A DNA stretch of 64,000 nucleotides from Citrus sinensis (lineage: Eukaryota > Streptophyta > Magnoliopsida > Sapindales > Rutaceae): positions 20,839,501 through 20,903,500 of the forward strand of contig NC_068559.1 in the NCBI RefSeq assembly GCF_022201045.2. Reading direction: 5' to 3'. The notes beneath the pieces were generated by a model, which worked only from the letters and a program-made list of their open reading frames with translations, had not been told where the DNA came from and did no database searches. The position numbers and the translations under genes were made by a program. Positions 11,856 to 23,998 of the stretch are shown piece after piece. How positions within the stretch are numbered: the stretch's first letter is position 1; each line of letters opens with the position of its first letter.

Positions 11856-14411
11856 CTAGTCGAGGAGGTGGTGTATCCATTTTTCTACAACGGCAGGAGA
11901 ACCATACCATGGTCTCAATGCATCATCCGAACCAACCGGAGAATGATAAACGCCATCCAGGCTTATGTTGAGTGCCCCCTCCAAATGTGCTGATACTTCC
12001 GGCACAACTCCATCACCCCATACATCTGCCAGCCCGCAAACCTGCTACGGTTGAACAGTCATTGGTCTTTCTTTACCCAAGGGGAATGAACACAATGGAA
12101 CGTTTTTTTAATTTATAGTTGAGGTGCATTGACGACTGAGTTTACCTGCTTGTATCCCTGTCCAACTATTCGAGCGCGGAATGTGGTTGAAGTTGCTGTT
12201 GAGATGGTCTTATTATCAACTGTAGCAACCTCTGAAATTGGTTGGTCGGTGTCAATGGCAACAGTAGAATCAACATCAACATTTGAGTTCCCAAAGAAGC
12301 GAGCTCCCTGAATATACCTGTAATTTATAGCAACTATTTTGATTAATAGGTTACAGTTATAATGTTCCAGTTATGAGCAATATCTTTTATCCCTAACAGC
12401 TGTCAAACTACAGCACCAAACGCGCCTTTAATCCAAAAGGAAATAGCAATTCATATAGGATCATGAAAATAAATCTAGGACATTGCTTTATTACAGCATG
12501 CTTTTGTAATATGTTTAAATTCCAGTCTTTTGAAAGTCAACCTCTTATGCAGATCGCTTTACATGAGTTGTTTCTTTCTTCCCCACTTTCATTCTATTCT
12601 CTTCTATCAAGGATGCATCTACAAGCACATCTTCAGCCACATTTTACTATTTTTGACATACTGTGCTTCCCTAAAGGACTCCATTTCAGGGTAACATATG
12701 CCTCATAAGCATCCCTTCATGCTATAAAAATGTAGGAAAAAGAGAAGCCAAGCTTCAAGTTCTAAATAGCTGATGGTATATTACAGCTCAGACTAGAATT
12801 AATGAACTCTAAGTCCCTCCTGTCAATACATTGACCAGTTATTGGCAACATATAATTCAGCCACACTGAAGGAAAACTGAAAGAAAAGAAAAGAAGGGAA
12901 AGAAACAAGAACTATTTAATTTCAGTAAGTAAGGCAGCTACAGTCCCATTTAGAGCTAATCTGACAAGCTTTATTTTGTGTGCATACCAGCTGTGAGTTC
13001 ATAATATGCAATTTCCACAACAAAAACTATTACTGAAAATTCAACATAAATCAGTCACAATAACATAATTTCTTTGGTACGAATTTATGGTGGACAACAG
13101 TGCATTGAAGGAATGTGGAAAACTTTAAAAGAGAATGCATTGTAGAAGCAAGAACGATATGTAACAGGGTCTGATTTTTTGAGTTTACCTCCCTGCGATA
13201 CATACGTATTTCAAGTCAGGTGTGTAAACGGCTTTCGAGCATTGTTTCTCAACGTAATTCAGGAGACCCCTTGTTTGATCAATAACCCAGGGCAAACCTT
13301 TTGGAGGTGGCCTGGAAAAATTTTTCAGGGAAAAAAAAAAAGAAAAGAAAAGAAAATGCTGGTGGTTATAGTCATGATGAATAAATTCAATTTAGGTGAG
13401 TAAAATTCACATTACTAAAAGCTGTGAATAAATTTGAATGAACTTCTTGCTAGTAGAATAACCCACCAATGTATACTAAAAGTATAAGAGCCGAGCCTAA
13501 TAACCAAGTAGATATGATCCGTTTTGAACTCATGCATGCATGATGGGATGTGACAAAAAATATGAGTGAAAAATTTATCATGCTTAGGCTCATTTTGATG
13601 TTTCATAAATAACAAAAATCATTTACAGGAGCATGATTCTAACAATGAAGTTGATAACCTACAGGTGGGGAGTACCAAGGGTCAATAGCAAAGATATATC
13701 AGAGGACCCAAATTCTTCCATGTAGACGCGTGCAAGCCATCCTCCTGCGGAGTGACCAATCAGGGATAATTTTCCTCCTATAATAAGAATAAGATCAAAC
13801 AATACAGGTCTTTAGAAACCAGAATGAAGTAAGCAAAACAAAGCTCAATCTCACGTCACCATCATGATTCTTGAATCTTGATACCTTTCTCTTTCATTTC
13901 TCTCAATTTCCAAAATGGGCATACCATTTAGGCAATTACTGCCAGAAAAATGAAACAGAACTATTAATACCTGGAGTGAATTCCTTGGCTTTCTGGATGG
14001 CGTCATTCATCCTAGAGAAGTACCAGTCAAGAACAGGGCGAGGGCGAAGAGTGGCGCGCCAGTAGTTAGAGTCGACCAAGCCGGCGGCATTTCTCAGCCA
14101 ATCAAACCTCGACACCTCAGCAACGACAGTGGGAACCCCGTAATCTTTGAGTGTCAGCTGCAGCCTCTGGTAGTCTCCAGAATTGTTACCCAGCCCCTGA
14201 AAACAGAACAACCTTCATTAAATCATTATCACAGCTAATCATCCGTTTGACTTGAGAGAAAGAGAGGAAGTGGGAGGCTGCGAGCTGAGTAAATACCACC
14301 ACTTACCGGTAGAATGACGGCGGGGCGGCATTGGAAATGGGAGGTGGCGGGAGAGGAAGAGCAGCAGATGGGCTTCAACTTGAACTTCAACGGTGGCAGA
14401 ACCAGAGCCAT
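11856..14411 (-). CDS. Alpha/beta-hydrolase (lipase-like), probably plastid
   Basis: Exons on minus: 14411..14307, 14196..13971, 13777..13663, 13311..13189, 12317..12146, 12041..11856. All introns are GT-AG and phases join to 308 residues plus TAG. The N-terminus MALVLPPLKFKLKPICCSSS is basic and Ser-rich, like a transit peptide. PAVILPGLGNNSGDY (about 31-45) gives the oxyanion-hole loop. The nucleophile elbow is GHSAGG with Ser120. LLTLGTPHLPPP follows. Candidates for the other catalytic residues are Asp253 or Asp257 (ADVWGDG) and His280 (VYHSP). The family resembles PGAP1/lipase-type hydrolases; the substrate is unknown. An in-frame ATG at 14447 would add 12 residues. The gene is head to head with the TrmB gene. 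From memory it corresponds to Arabidopsis At5g17670. Confidence 0.93.
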
Positions 14412-14688
14412 TGTTAGCTGCTGCCTGCTGCCACCAATGCCATTCAACTTCCCTCCATATCTTTGACATAGTAACTAACTTCATATGGACCATCAGTTTT
14501 TTTTCAGTTTAATTTTTATTTAAAAAAAGAAATAATAATAATTTTAAATTTTTGTTTAAGACGCCGGGCCAAACCAGTGGGCTCGTAGCAGCCCAATGTC
14601 ATCCATACGGGTCAGTTTCCATTTTAACCTGCAAGTAGGTTCCAGTAGTGTCTCTGCACGGTTGCACCACGGTGCAAAATCAGCGAAA
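14412..14688. promoter_or_regulatory. Shared two-way promoter between hydrolase and TrmB genes
   Basis: Only 277 bp separate the two divergent start codons, so both leaders and promoters must fit here. The TrmB-side half contains GCCGGGCCAAACC, GTGGGCTCG and AGCAGCCCAATG, that is, several GGGCC / TGGGCT / AGCCCA sites. These match the site II (TGGGCY) motif common upstream of plant housekeeping and organelle-protein genes. No clear TATA box is seen on either strand. Joint regulation is inferred from spacing. Confidence 0.6.
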
Positions 14689-17600
14689 ATGGGTGCTTCT
14701 CACCTTTGCTTACACTACTGCTACTACCAGTCAGCCGCTGGTTTCGCTGCTTTTCACAGAACTGCAAAAGCTCTTATATCAAAACCGTCTTCTACATTCC
14801 TTTGTCGTCGTCGTCATCATCACCGTTGCTTATACAGAAACACAGCATCAGCTGCTTCTGCTTCTTGTAATACCAGCAAAGAAATCAGAAGCACCGACCT
14901 CGTTGCTTTGGAATTTGCTGAGCTTAACCTCCCTGTCTCTAACAAAATTACTGGGGTATTATTTTATTTTTTTCATTACTTTCCAAATTTTACCCTGCTT
15001 TCCTTTATTGGGTTTTAATTGTTGTTGTTGCAGGAGCTGGGTCATGCGAGAATCAGGCAGCATGTCAATCCTCTAAGTTCGTCTTTCACTGTATGCATTC
15101 TAGTCTATTGAGTTCACTTAATTATGATGAAATTTCTTTTAAAAAAAATTATGATGAAATTTTTATGTTATGTTTTCAATTAAGTTCAATTTTAAATTAC
15201 TCCTGATAAAATGAAAACCTTGAATGCACCCTCAAATTTTATTGAAACGTCGCCCTAACCCCATTTACCGTCCAAAAGACTTAAGAATTTCATCAACGCG
15301 ACCAGTTTACCCTAATCTTTTGAACGGTGATTGGGGGGCTGGTTCCATTTTATCAGGGATAAATTAAAATTAACCATTTCAATTACTACCACCTGTATTG
15401 TTAATAGAGCTTGTGACTGAGCAATATTTTTCTAAATTAAATCTTAATTTGGGGCAGGTGCCCGCGCCAATACCTGATTGGAGTGAAGTCTACAAGAACC
15501 CAACATTACCACTCATGGTGGATATTGGAAGTGGTAACTCCTCAGAATAATTATTCTCTTGCATAATTGCTTATTATCTTAATGATCATCGTTTCTTAAT
15601 TGCAATTCTTCAGCTACATTGAACATGCCAATATTCAAGCAGAAGTTACGTCCTCTTTGTTTCTTTGTATAAATACTAATAGTTTTGCTTATGAAATCAT
15701 CAATATATACACCAAATAATAAAGGATGTTATATAGGCAATAATTTTGATAGAAATGAAAACTTTTAAATTGGCGAGGCTTTGTTGGGTTGAGCTATGGC
15801 ATGTTGGTTTGAATTAACCGATGTGCATGGGTGAAATACTTATTCTCTTGCTAACTTGTCAACATTTAATTTTCCTTCCTCCAAAAATTGTTTAATTGCC
15901 GAATCTTGATTGTTATTGTGTCTTTCTCTATACTTTTCTTGGCTGAATGGCTAAAGCCACTGAGAGTGCCTTTTCAACTTAACCTCAGGCACTTCTGCGC
16001 CCTTCCACTTGGCAGATGGCAGTCCTAAATTATTAACCCTTTCAACGAACAATGTGAGGGAAAATTTTGTAGATACATATGGTTATTTTGCTCAGTTGAT
16101 GAGATTTGTCCTTAAACTTTCCTTTAAATGTTAGTCCTGATTACTGAATGTGCTTCAGCGGGTTGGATGTTTGGTTGTCATATAAATTTTATTCCTCTGG
16201 TAGTTGTATTATCATGTACATTGTCACCAGTGTTATTGGAGATAGGAATGTATATCTCATGTTGACCTACATATCTAATTTTGAAAAGCCCCCAGGTAGT
16301 GGCAGATTTCTCATATGGCTTGCGAGACGAAATCCTGATTCAGGAAATTATTTGGGACTAGAAATCCGGCAGAAAGTATGAGAAAGTACTCCTTGGATTA
16401 CTTCTAGTTCACTCGAGAATTTTTTGAGTGAATTAATGTATATGTACTTGGTCCTCTTTTCCTCCCTCAACTTCAAATAAAGATGCATTTTTCTCATGTT
16501 GTAATAATAGTTTCCCTCTTGCAGCTGGTTAAACGTGCTGAGTTCTGGGTACAAGAGCTGGCTCTTAGTAACATGTAAGGAATGTGCTTCATTTAAGTAG
16601 AGACGGATAACGATTAGCAATATTGTATTAGTGATTTAATAAGCAGCTATTTGGAAATTTCTGCAGACATTTCTTGTTTGCAAATGCCTCAGTTTCTTTC
16701 AAGCAATTGGTATCTAGTTACCCTGGACCATTAATGCTAGTTTCAATTTTGGTGTGTGCCACCCCGGACTTTGAATATTCAATATGAAAGTAGTACACAA
16801 TGGTTTAATGCTTAAAGTATTTCTTTGCTTTTATCTGTCTTTGCAGTGCCCTGACCCTCATTTCAAGAAAAGACATCATAAGAGAAGGGTCGTGCAGAAG
16901 CCTTTAGTAGATTCTATCATAGATTATTTGATGCCTGGAGGAAAGGTATATTTTTAAGATATTTGATGATTTGACTGAGGCTGATTTCTGTGGCATCGAT
17001 GCTTCTTCAGATTTCTTCTTAGTTGTGTGATAAGAAGTCCTTGTCTTTCAAGGATGTTATAACAGGAAAATGAAAACTAAAGTTTCTGGACTGAGATACT
17101 GGACTCCCAAGCATTTGAGAATGCAATTGTCTAACACCTGTATATCACGTGTTGTGCATTTGTTGGACTCATTTGTGTCATGTTGGTTGGATTGTGATCA
17201 GAAGTCAAAACTGAAGTTTGCATTTTGTCTAGTTCTACAAATTGCTTGATGCTATTTCTCTTCATTCGCTATAATGAAATTGTTGGTTATCTTTGGGTGT
17301 GCTGTTATTGAGTTTGACTTGATATGCGGATGTGATGGCTGTAGCAGAGTAGGATTATTTTGGGTACATGTTTGTTGTTGTTACATGATAATTGAGTACA
17401 TCTATTGTCACAGAGCATTTTAATGGTACTAATTGGTCATTCCAAATTGTATTACTATAAAATCATTTGCAGCTGACAGCATTTCATCAGCTTTAGCATT
17501 TACTATGGTTTTAAGATTACCATGGAACATGGGTTAATCTTATGCAATTTTCTTTTTCTTCCTATATTTCTTCTTATACTACTTACTACTATAGTTATTA

Positions 17601-18011
17601 GAAAAATGATTCATTAAGCATCATACCTCAGCTGATTCAACCACCGTTACTGTCATATCTGATATCCACCTCTCGAAAATATGCAATAAAAATGATGTTA
17701 TTGTGGTGAAATTTTTAAATTTGTTGAAATGTGAGTTTTGGTCTTCAGGTTATATTAGACAAAGAATTGTTGTTGTGTTTGAGCAGGTTTTTGTACAGTC
17801 TGACGTGCTTGAAGTGGCTCTTGACATGAGAAATCAGTTTGATGCAGAGTCAAAAGTGCTACAACATATTGACACAATAGATCCAACTGTTCCTTGTGAC
17901 AGTGAGGGATGGTTATTGAACAATCCTATGGGGATAAGGACCGAAAGAGAAATCCACGCCGAATTTGAAGGTGCCAATATTTACAGAAGGATGTACCAGA
18001 AGCGGATATGA
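14689..18011 (+). CDS. trmB: tRNA (guanine-N7-)-methyltransferase, organelle-type TrmB
   Basis: Methylates N7 of guanine 46 in the tRNA variable loop using S-adenosylmethionine. Exons: 14689..14955, 15034..15090, 15458..15533, 16296..16375, 16525..16574, 16667..16751, 16847..16945, 17787..18011. All are GT-AG and phases give 312 residues. Residues 1 to about 60 are rich in His, Arg, Ser and Ala with few acids, like a transit peptide. The SAM-binding motif is DIGSGSGRF (130-138), followed by WLARRNPDSGNYLGLEIR. The family motif PDPHFKKRHHKRR is at 207-219, and the C-terminus has TEREIHAEFEGANIYRRMY. The length exceeds bacterial TrmB (about 240) by the transit peptide. An ATG at 14596 is in frame and would add 31 residues; 14689 fits the targeting peptide better. 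From memory this corresponds to Arabidopsis At5g17660. Confidence 0.95.
15193..15366. mobile_element. MITE-like foldback in intron 2 of the TrmB gene
   Basis: The core 15200-15359 (160 bp) has ends CTCCTGATAAAATG and, inverted, TCCCTGATAAAATG. The arms extend further inside: ACCGTCCAAAAGACT pairs with AATCTTTTGAACGGT. TAAATTA flanks both sides (15193-15199 and 15360-15366) as a possible 7-bp target duplication. The superfamily is not settled. Confidence 0.55.
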
Positions 18012-18077
18012 TCAAAGCATGAATTTCGTCTTTGGTTAGTGTTGTGGAAGAAGCCTCATTTCCATCAATATTTAAGT

Positions 18078-18222
18078 TCACCAAGTTAGAAGAAAATTTT
18101 GGTGCAATTACCCTTCTCCCTCATTTTGAGGAAGATTCCCTAAAAGCAAATATCACCAAGTTAGAAGAAAGTTTTGGTGCAATTACCCTTCTCTCTCATT
18201 TTGAGGAAGATTCCCTAAAAGC
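18078..18222. repeat. 75-bp tandem duplication in the TrmB 3' region
   Basis: Copies at 18078-18147 and 18153-18222 start TCACCAAGTTAGAAGAAA and run through TTTGAGGAAGATTCCC, with only a couple of differences. It lies just past the TGA at 18009-18011, so probably within the 3' untranslated region. Confidence 0.9.
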
Positions 18223-19392
18223 TCTCTGCCCAATGGATATCTTCTTCTTAGATCTAGTTAGAGAGGTACAAATCGTAAATTGATCTGTATGTGAAAGATC
18301 TATCAGTGTAGCTTATTTTACTGGTGGATGATGAGTGGAAAGAGCTGAAGGGCTCATCTTTAGAAGTGTATCTTTTGGTGTCCTGTGTAGCCTTAGCTAT
18401 ACATGCATCTTGATGTCTGACATGGATCTTTATTGGAATATTATTGAATTGTTATTTAGTGGAATAAAATCTATGTTTAGCTTGTTTCAAAGAAAAAGAA
18501 AAAGTGTTCCACCACTCTCTGGCTTAGTGGTTGTTATCTCTGCATTGCATTATTGAACTCGCGGATGATTAGTGAGATTAGAATTAATGTCTCTAACTTG
18601 GAAGAAAGTCTGTCCGCACTTCATCATTGAGGTTGAGTGTGATTAGTTGTAACTTTCGGCAAGCAATAGTCATGCTTGTTAATAAAGTAAGCAGGAATTA
18701 AGAAACAGGTGTTGGTTAAGTACATAAATAGATAATCTTATCTTATTAAAAATCGTAGTGTAAGTGATGAACTAATTAGTGACGATAAAGATAAAAATAT
18801 TCACAGTTCAAGTTCAGGGTGATAGTTAGTGACTCTAAACAAACAGCGGATCATCTAGTGGATGCGGTGGCGCATACTATTTACGTTTTATCATTTTCCT
18901 AAATGCATTAAATGACATGTCGGTTTATTATTTCATACATGAATGATGAGTCCTTTAGTACATTAATTGACAAGAGCCATTCATTTAGGATCTGCTCGCC
19001 CATTAAAATTTAAAATATTGCATGTAACGTCGTTAAAAAATAGATAATTTGTCATGTCTAAGATAAAATTTTACAATAATTTTTTTTCGAAATAAAAAAA
19101 ATAAAAAAGCTCAATTAATGATTTTTTTTTCATCTTTTTGCAAAGTAATTTTTTTAAATAAAATAAAAGGAGAATTTCAAGACAAATAGGCCACCGTTGA
19201 TTTCTTTTAGTTTAGATAATGGTTTTCTGATCATCTATATAATCATGAGTGAAATTTCACAAGTGTCACTCATCTTTTATGATTCATACCTCAGATCAAT
19301 CGATTATCATAGGTGGAGATGAAGAAAATTTAGTGCTAAGATATTATATAGTAAACTTCCACACCTAATAATAATAATAGACAACCCGAAAA

Positions 19393-19424
<32 letters not shown>

Positions 19425-20145
19425 GAGACAACCCAAAATAATAATAATAATAAGAGACAACCCAAAATAATAATAATAATAATAATAGAGAACCCAAAAA
19501 TTTATCCTAAACTATATCGCAAATGATGTGTCATTTATTGAATGGTTAATAATTTTTTGACAATTTTAAACAATAATTTTTTAAAAAAATTAAATAAATT
19601 AATTGTATTATTCCACCATTCAATTGACGAATACTAATATACCACATCATTTGAAATATAAACTTACTGAAATTAACTTCTCTTGACACACACACACACA
19701 CACACATTGAAAGAAATGTCATTGGAATTAGAATTACATTAATTTTCATAATGTCACAATCGAAGTTGTTAGAGTATAACCTCTTCTCTTCAAATGAGAT
19801 TTTACTACTCATATGAAGAGTTATATTACCAATAAAGATTCCAAAAAACTCTCCCAATGAGATTCTTTAAATAAAATTATTCTTATGTCTCTTTAATATT
19901 AAAAAGATAGAAGAACAATCTCATTTAGAAAGTCTCTTAGAGCCTTTACTTTAGTATTATATTATTTTTTATACCATCATTGTTAAAAAGAAAGAAGTAT
20001 TATGATTGCTATTATTTTGGTGGAGTAAAAATTTTATTTGAAATAATATAAACTTATTTTTTATTTAAAGAATTTTTTGGGAAAAAACTTAATTTTTTTT
20101 AATTTTCTATTTGTTATAGATATATGCAAATAAACATTTAAATAT
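18223..20145. other. Intergenic, simple repeats and possible MITE remains
   Basis: No gene is supported. TAA/ATA trinucleotide runs with an interspersed AGAGACAACCC unit occupy about 19370-19495, and an (AC)n run lies at 19686-19706. Around 19770-19965 the left half (CTCTTCAAATGAGATTTTAC) and inverted right half (TTTCTAAATGAGATTGTTC) resemble each other weakly, perhaps an old foldback element. Confidence 0.6.
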
Positions 20146-20400
20146 TTAAATTAGTTGATTTTTTTTTTTTTTTGGTCTGAACCACAAGGTGGTTCTAAAC
20201 GGGCCCTAACTGTGGGAGATAACTTTAATATCGTATTACAACCCAGACTAATTCTCACTCGTATCGGGTCGGCTCGTAAAGGGTAAAGTGCTAGCCAAAG
20301 TGGTGACTCCATACGAGAGCGGGGCTTGAACCCCTGACCTCTCTTAAAGAGTGAGAATACCAAACCATTCACATCAACCAACTTTGGTTAAATTAGTTGA
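20146..20400 (-). mobile_element. tRNA-derived SINE retroposon
   Basis: The element is 20159-20387 (229 bp), inserted in minus orientation. On minus it contains GGGTTCAAGCCCCGCTC, a good RNA polymerase III box B, downstream of a weaker box A-like stretch. It ends in an A-run (15 T on plus at 20159-20173). The 13-bp direct repeat TTAAATTAGTTGA flanks it exactly at 20146-20158 and 20388-20400. Box B, a poly(A) tail and a target duplication of this length are what a SINE copied by LINE machinery shows. The 76-codon frame across it is not a gene. Confidence 0.92.
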
Positions 20401-21172
20401 GTTTTTTTAGACGCTCTTTAGACATTTATTAAGCATTATTAGGAATCTCTAGGTAATTAAACTCCCTTAGATTCATCCAATGACTAAATTATGATGTAAA
20501 AAATTGTAAAATTTACAAGGCATGCACTATCTATCACTAATTCATTATTAAATGGATCATATTAAATTATTTAAAAGGTTCAGTTATGTTGGAACTACTC
20601 CAAGGTAGAGCACACATTTATAATCACATGATTAAAGTTATAATATATTTTTTAATATTTATCACTTTATATGTGTAAATGTAATTTATACTCTATTTTA
20701 GAACAGCTCCAAGATAATCATTTCCTTATTTATTTGAAACATATAATCTGCACTTTGCTTGGTCTCCTAAACATAGAATCATATTTCCCGTAAAGATCAC
20801 TCCAACTAGGAGGACACATGTCAACAAAGGGTCAATCCTTTATCCCTTCCTATCCTTATATATATATATCGAGAGAACTAGACGTTGTGAAAATCAAATT
20901 AAAACGCATAAATAGTGGACGAATCATTTAAAGTTTTGAAATATTGTTGACCCGATTGGTGGATTTGATTCAATCTTTTTCCACCAAGATTAAATAAAAT
21001 AAAACAATTTGCACCAAATCTAGGGTCCACCTACATAAATAAATTAATTAATTAATTAATTTTCAGATTAGGAAAAAGTGGAAGCGGCGCGTCGGTATCG
21101 CGTACCAAGGAAGCGATAAGCACGTAACGTAACACTCGTTTAACACTTTAACTTTCCGTTGTGTGTCCGTGT
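20401..21172. other. Intergenic with a possible small inverted-repeat element
   Basis: About 20580-20715 has arms that pair loosely: TTGGAACTACTCCAAGGTAG on the left and TTGGAGCTGTTCTAAAATAG inverted on the right. No exact target duplication was found. (ATTA)n lies near 21045-21062. The rest looks like upstream DNA of the glycine/proline-rich protein gene. Confidence 0.45.
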
Positions 21173-22192
21173 AATATATACGAAGGTCTCAGAAGCGACT
21201 CTCAGAAGCATTGAAATTTTTTTTTTCCCAGAAATTGACTACAAAGATTCAATTGTGAATTCTATTCGTATTTCGGTGAGCAGTTTCAATCCTTTTTCTG
21301 CTTTTATTTTATTTTATTTTTAATTTTTTCTGTTTGTTATGAAAATTATTATCGTTTTGCATGGTAGTTTCAGTTGTAATTTACCCCGATATTTTTCGTT
21401 TTTATCTTTTATGGGTTATTTCTGTTTTTGCTTTGTTGTCATAAGAGTATTTTAGATTCTTGGTATGATTGATGCTCATGATGTTTTGTGTTTTAATTTT
21501 CTTTTATGATCTTCGCTTTTGAAAGATAAAATAAGATTGTTAAAAAATATGCGCTTAATTACTATATTGTAAGAAGTTATGATCAAGGAATCAAGAGAAC
21601 ATTATGGCATCATTAGGGTGTTTCTTGTTAATTGAATCGACAATGTTATGAATCTATTAACAAAGTGAAGTAAACGTCAAGGATGATTGAATCGGAATCT
21701 CCCTTCTAATCAGACGATCAAACCGACAGTTATTTCTGTGATTTTTTAACTTCTGTCAGTTGATGCATCTCTTTCTGCAGTCAGCTTGAATTTGTTTCCT
21801 TGGTATTAAACCAAATGCTGTAGAAAATACGGGGAATTAAGTTTAATGTGAATGACCGTAGAACAGGTCGTTTAAAACATATGTTCTTTTCATTGCTTCT
21901 ATTATTCTTTCTAGGATATGTCCTCATGGAATTCTCTGTTTCTTTCATGCTAATTTTACGAGGTTTGTAGTTGAGGAAATTTGTTTTAACATTTTAATCC
22001 ATTGATTCGGCAATAGAATGTTAGGTTTCACCCCAATGTATTTGAGAATGATAGAATGCCTTGCTCTGTGAAGCAGAGGACGCATCCATTACAACTTCGC
22101 ATGTGATATATTTTTGTGGCAGTGTATGTTGAATAAATTCTTAGGTTTGGTTGCCTGTGATTCTGAAGATCCATTGTTTATGAATTTTGTAG
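21173..22192 (+). promoter_or_regulatory. Promoter and leader intron of the glycine/proline-rich gene
   Basis: AATATATA at 21173-21180 can serve as TATA box, placing the transcript start near 21205-21215. A donor TCG|GTGAGC at 21275/21276 and an acceptor TTTTGTAG ending at 22192 define a likely 917-bp intron in the leader, 18 bases before the ATG at 22211. Leader introns often raise expression in plants. Splicing is inferred. Confidence 0.55.
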
Positions 22193-22210
22193 CATTAACT
22201 TGAAGGAAAA

Positions 22211-23238
22211 ATGGGAGATAGTGACAAGCAAGATAAAGGGCTGTTTTCAAATATTGTTGGATATGCTGCCGGATATGCTGCTGGGCACCATCGCCCTCCT
22301 TATGGAGCATATCCCCCTCAACCATATCCTCCTCAGGGGTATCCCCCATCTGGCTATCCACCTCAAGGTGGATACCCACCATCTGGTTACCCTCCTCCAG
22401 GTGGATACCCACCGGCTGGATATCCTCCTGCAACAGGATACCCACCATCAGCTTATCCTCCTCCAGGTGCGTATCCTCCTCCTCATGGTGGTTACCCTCC
22501 AGCTGGTTATCCTGGTCCGTCAGCTCATCATCATTCTGGTAAGATTGCTAACTTTGCCAAATGACTTTGATATCTGTTAGTAGAATGTAATTTTCAATCG
22601 ACAGTCATTAGACACATCACTTAATCACATAACAAATGCATGCCTAATTCTTTAAGATCTCCTGATAATTCATTTTTACATTTTAAGATCTCCTGATTTT
22701 TATGATGAACATAAGCAATGCCCGAGAAAGTGTCAGCTAACTTTTGTTTCTGTTTGCTGTCTTTGTGAAGAATAAATCAATGCCTGAAATCTGTTGTCAT
22801 TATGGTTCAAGGGAGTGTAATATTTAATTGACTAGTTTTCTTGTGCTTCTATGATTTTGTCTCTCAGTCTAAAAATGTGAATTTCCACTCCTTTCCACTG
22901 ACATGCACTCATAAAAATAAGATATTGATTTAAATCTCTCTTCTTGAGCCCCAGACTCATTGAAGACATGAGATGCTGTCTTATAATTAATGCCTGTTGT
23001 GCATCACGATTTTGGCTGACTTATAGGGCATGGATCTGGTGTTGGAGGACTGTTAGCTGGTGGTGCAGCTGCTGCCGCTGCTGCATATGGTGCTCATCAT
23101 CTCGCACATGGGGGTTTCCATCACTACGGTCACGGTAAGTTCAAACATGGCAAGTTTAAGCACGGCAAGTTTGGCAAGCGCTTTAAGCATGGCATGTTTG
23201 GGAGGCACAAAGGCAAATCCTTTGGAAGATGGAAATGA
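22211..23238 (+). CDS. Glycine/proline-rich protein, GRP A3-like
   Basis: Two exons, 22211..22538 and 23027..23238 (GT-AG, phase 1), give 179 residues. The start MGDSDKQDKGLFSNI is typical of the family and precedes VGYAAGYAAGHH. Residues about 31-100 are tandem YPPxGYPP/YPPPGGYPP units, disordered and Pro/Tyr/Gly-rich. Exon 2 begins HGSGVGGLLAGGAAAAAA, a short hydrophobic Gly/Ala block, followed by a His/Gly/Lys-rich tail of GKFKHGKFKHGKFGKRFKH type. No signal peptide is seen. Members called GRP A3 or GPRP are small, widely expressed proteins whose role is not well known; links to membranes and stress have been suggested. Overlapping frames across the repeats are shadows. From memory it corresponds to Arabidopsis At5g17650. 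Confidence 0.92.
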
Positions 23239-23897
23239 TTTCTTTCCCCTGCCAGTTCACAAGTGTTGGATTTGTTCTTTACTCTTCATGTACTTGTGTC
23301 CTAATGAACTGAGATTTAACTCGGATGTTATATTAGCTTTAGCCCTGTTGTACATAAATTCTCGAGGCTGTGTTATTTATGGTTTCAGTTTCTTACATAT
23401 GGATAAGTTTATCTCATGGAAATTGGAAACGGCGTTGAATTTTGTTGTCCCTTCAGCATTTGCATTAAAATTTCGTTTCCAATAGTTTTAGGAGGCTGGT
23501 GATTGAATCTTTTGGTTAATGGGCTAGATGTAATTCATTGGGTTGTGTCAAAAATTGGGGAGTTGGGACTATTGGCATCCCTCTAAGGCTCTAATCTTCT
23601 GCTGAATTTTTTTTTTCAGTTATATTTATTTTATTTTAAAAAATATCCTTTCTTTTCGAATGCTCTCTTCTAATTTTTTATTTAATATTTTTTCATTGTT
23701 AAAACTCTAAGTAGTAGGGATGAATTTTTTAATGTTAATCATTAGTTTAAATTATACATATTTCAAATTATAATTTGAAAGTAATCTCAAGTATAAAAAT
23801 ATTTATACTTAATCAGAAATAGAAAAATAACAATAGATTATTTCAAATTTTTGTAATTTATTTTAGTTAAATAGGAAGTAACATGCTAAAAAAAAAG
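23239..23897. other. 3' flank of the glycine/proline-rich gene
   Basis: The first 200-300 bases are probably its 3' untranslated region; an open frame running through them is only a shadow. The rest is AT-rich spacer. Confidence 0.6.
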
Positions 23898-23998
23898 GAG
23901 TAATGATACAACCACAAACTCTTGTACAAACTTATTTTGTATAAACTGACGTGACATTAATTTATTAGTTGAATGAAAATATAAAATAATAAAAATAA

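Noticed and set aside
20151..20381. A 76-codon minus-strand frame, or a true tRNA gene
   Set aside because: The box B and poly(A) tail belong to a SINE; the cloverleaf is not complete and exact target repeats flank the element.
22089..22580. Two overlapping frames of 119 and 126 codons across the glycine/proline-rich exon
   Set aside because: They are shadows of the repetitive Pro/Tyr/Gly codons read in other frames; the GRP A3-like frame with its intron explains the region.
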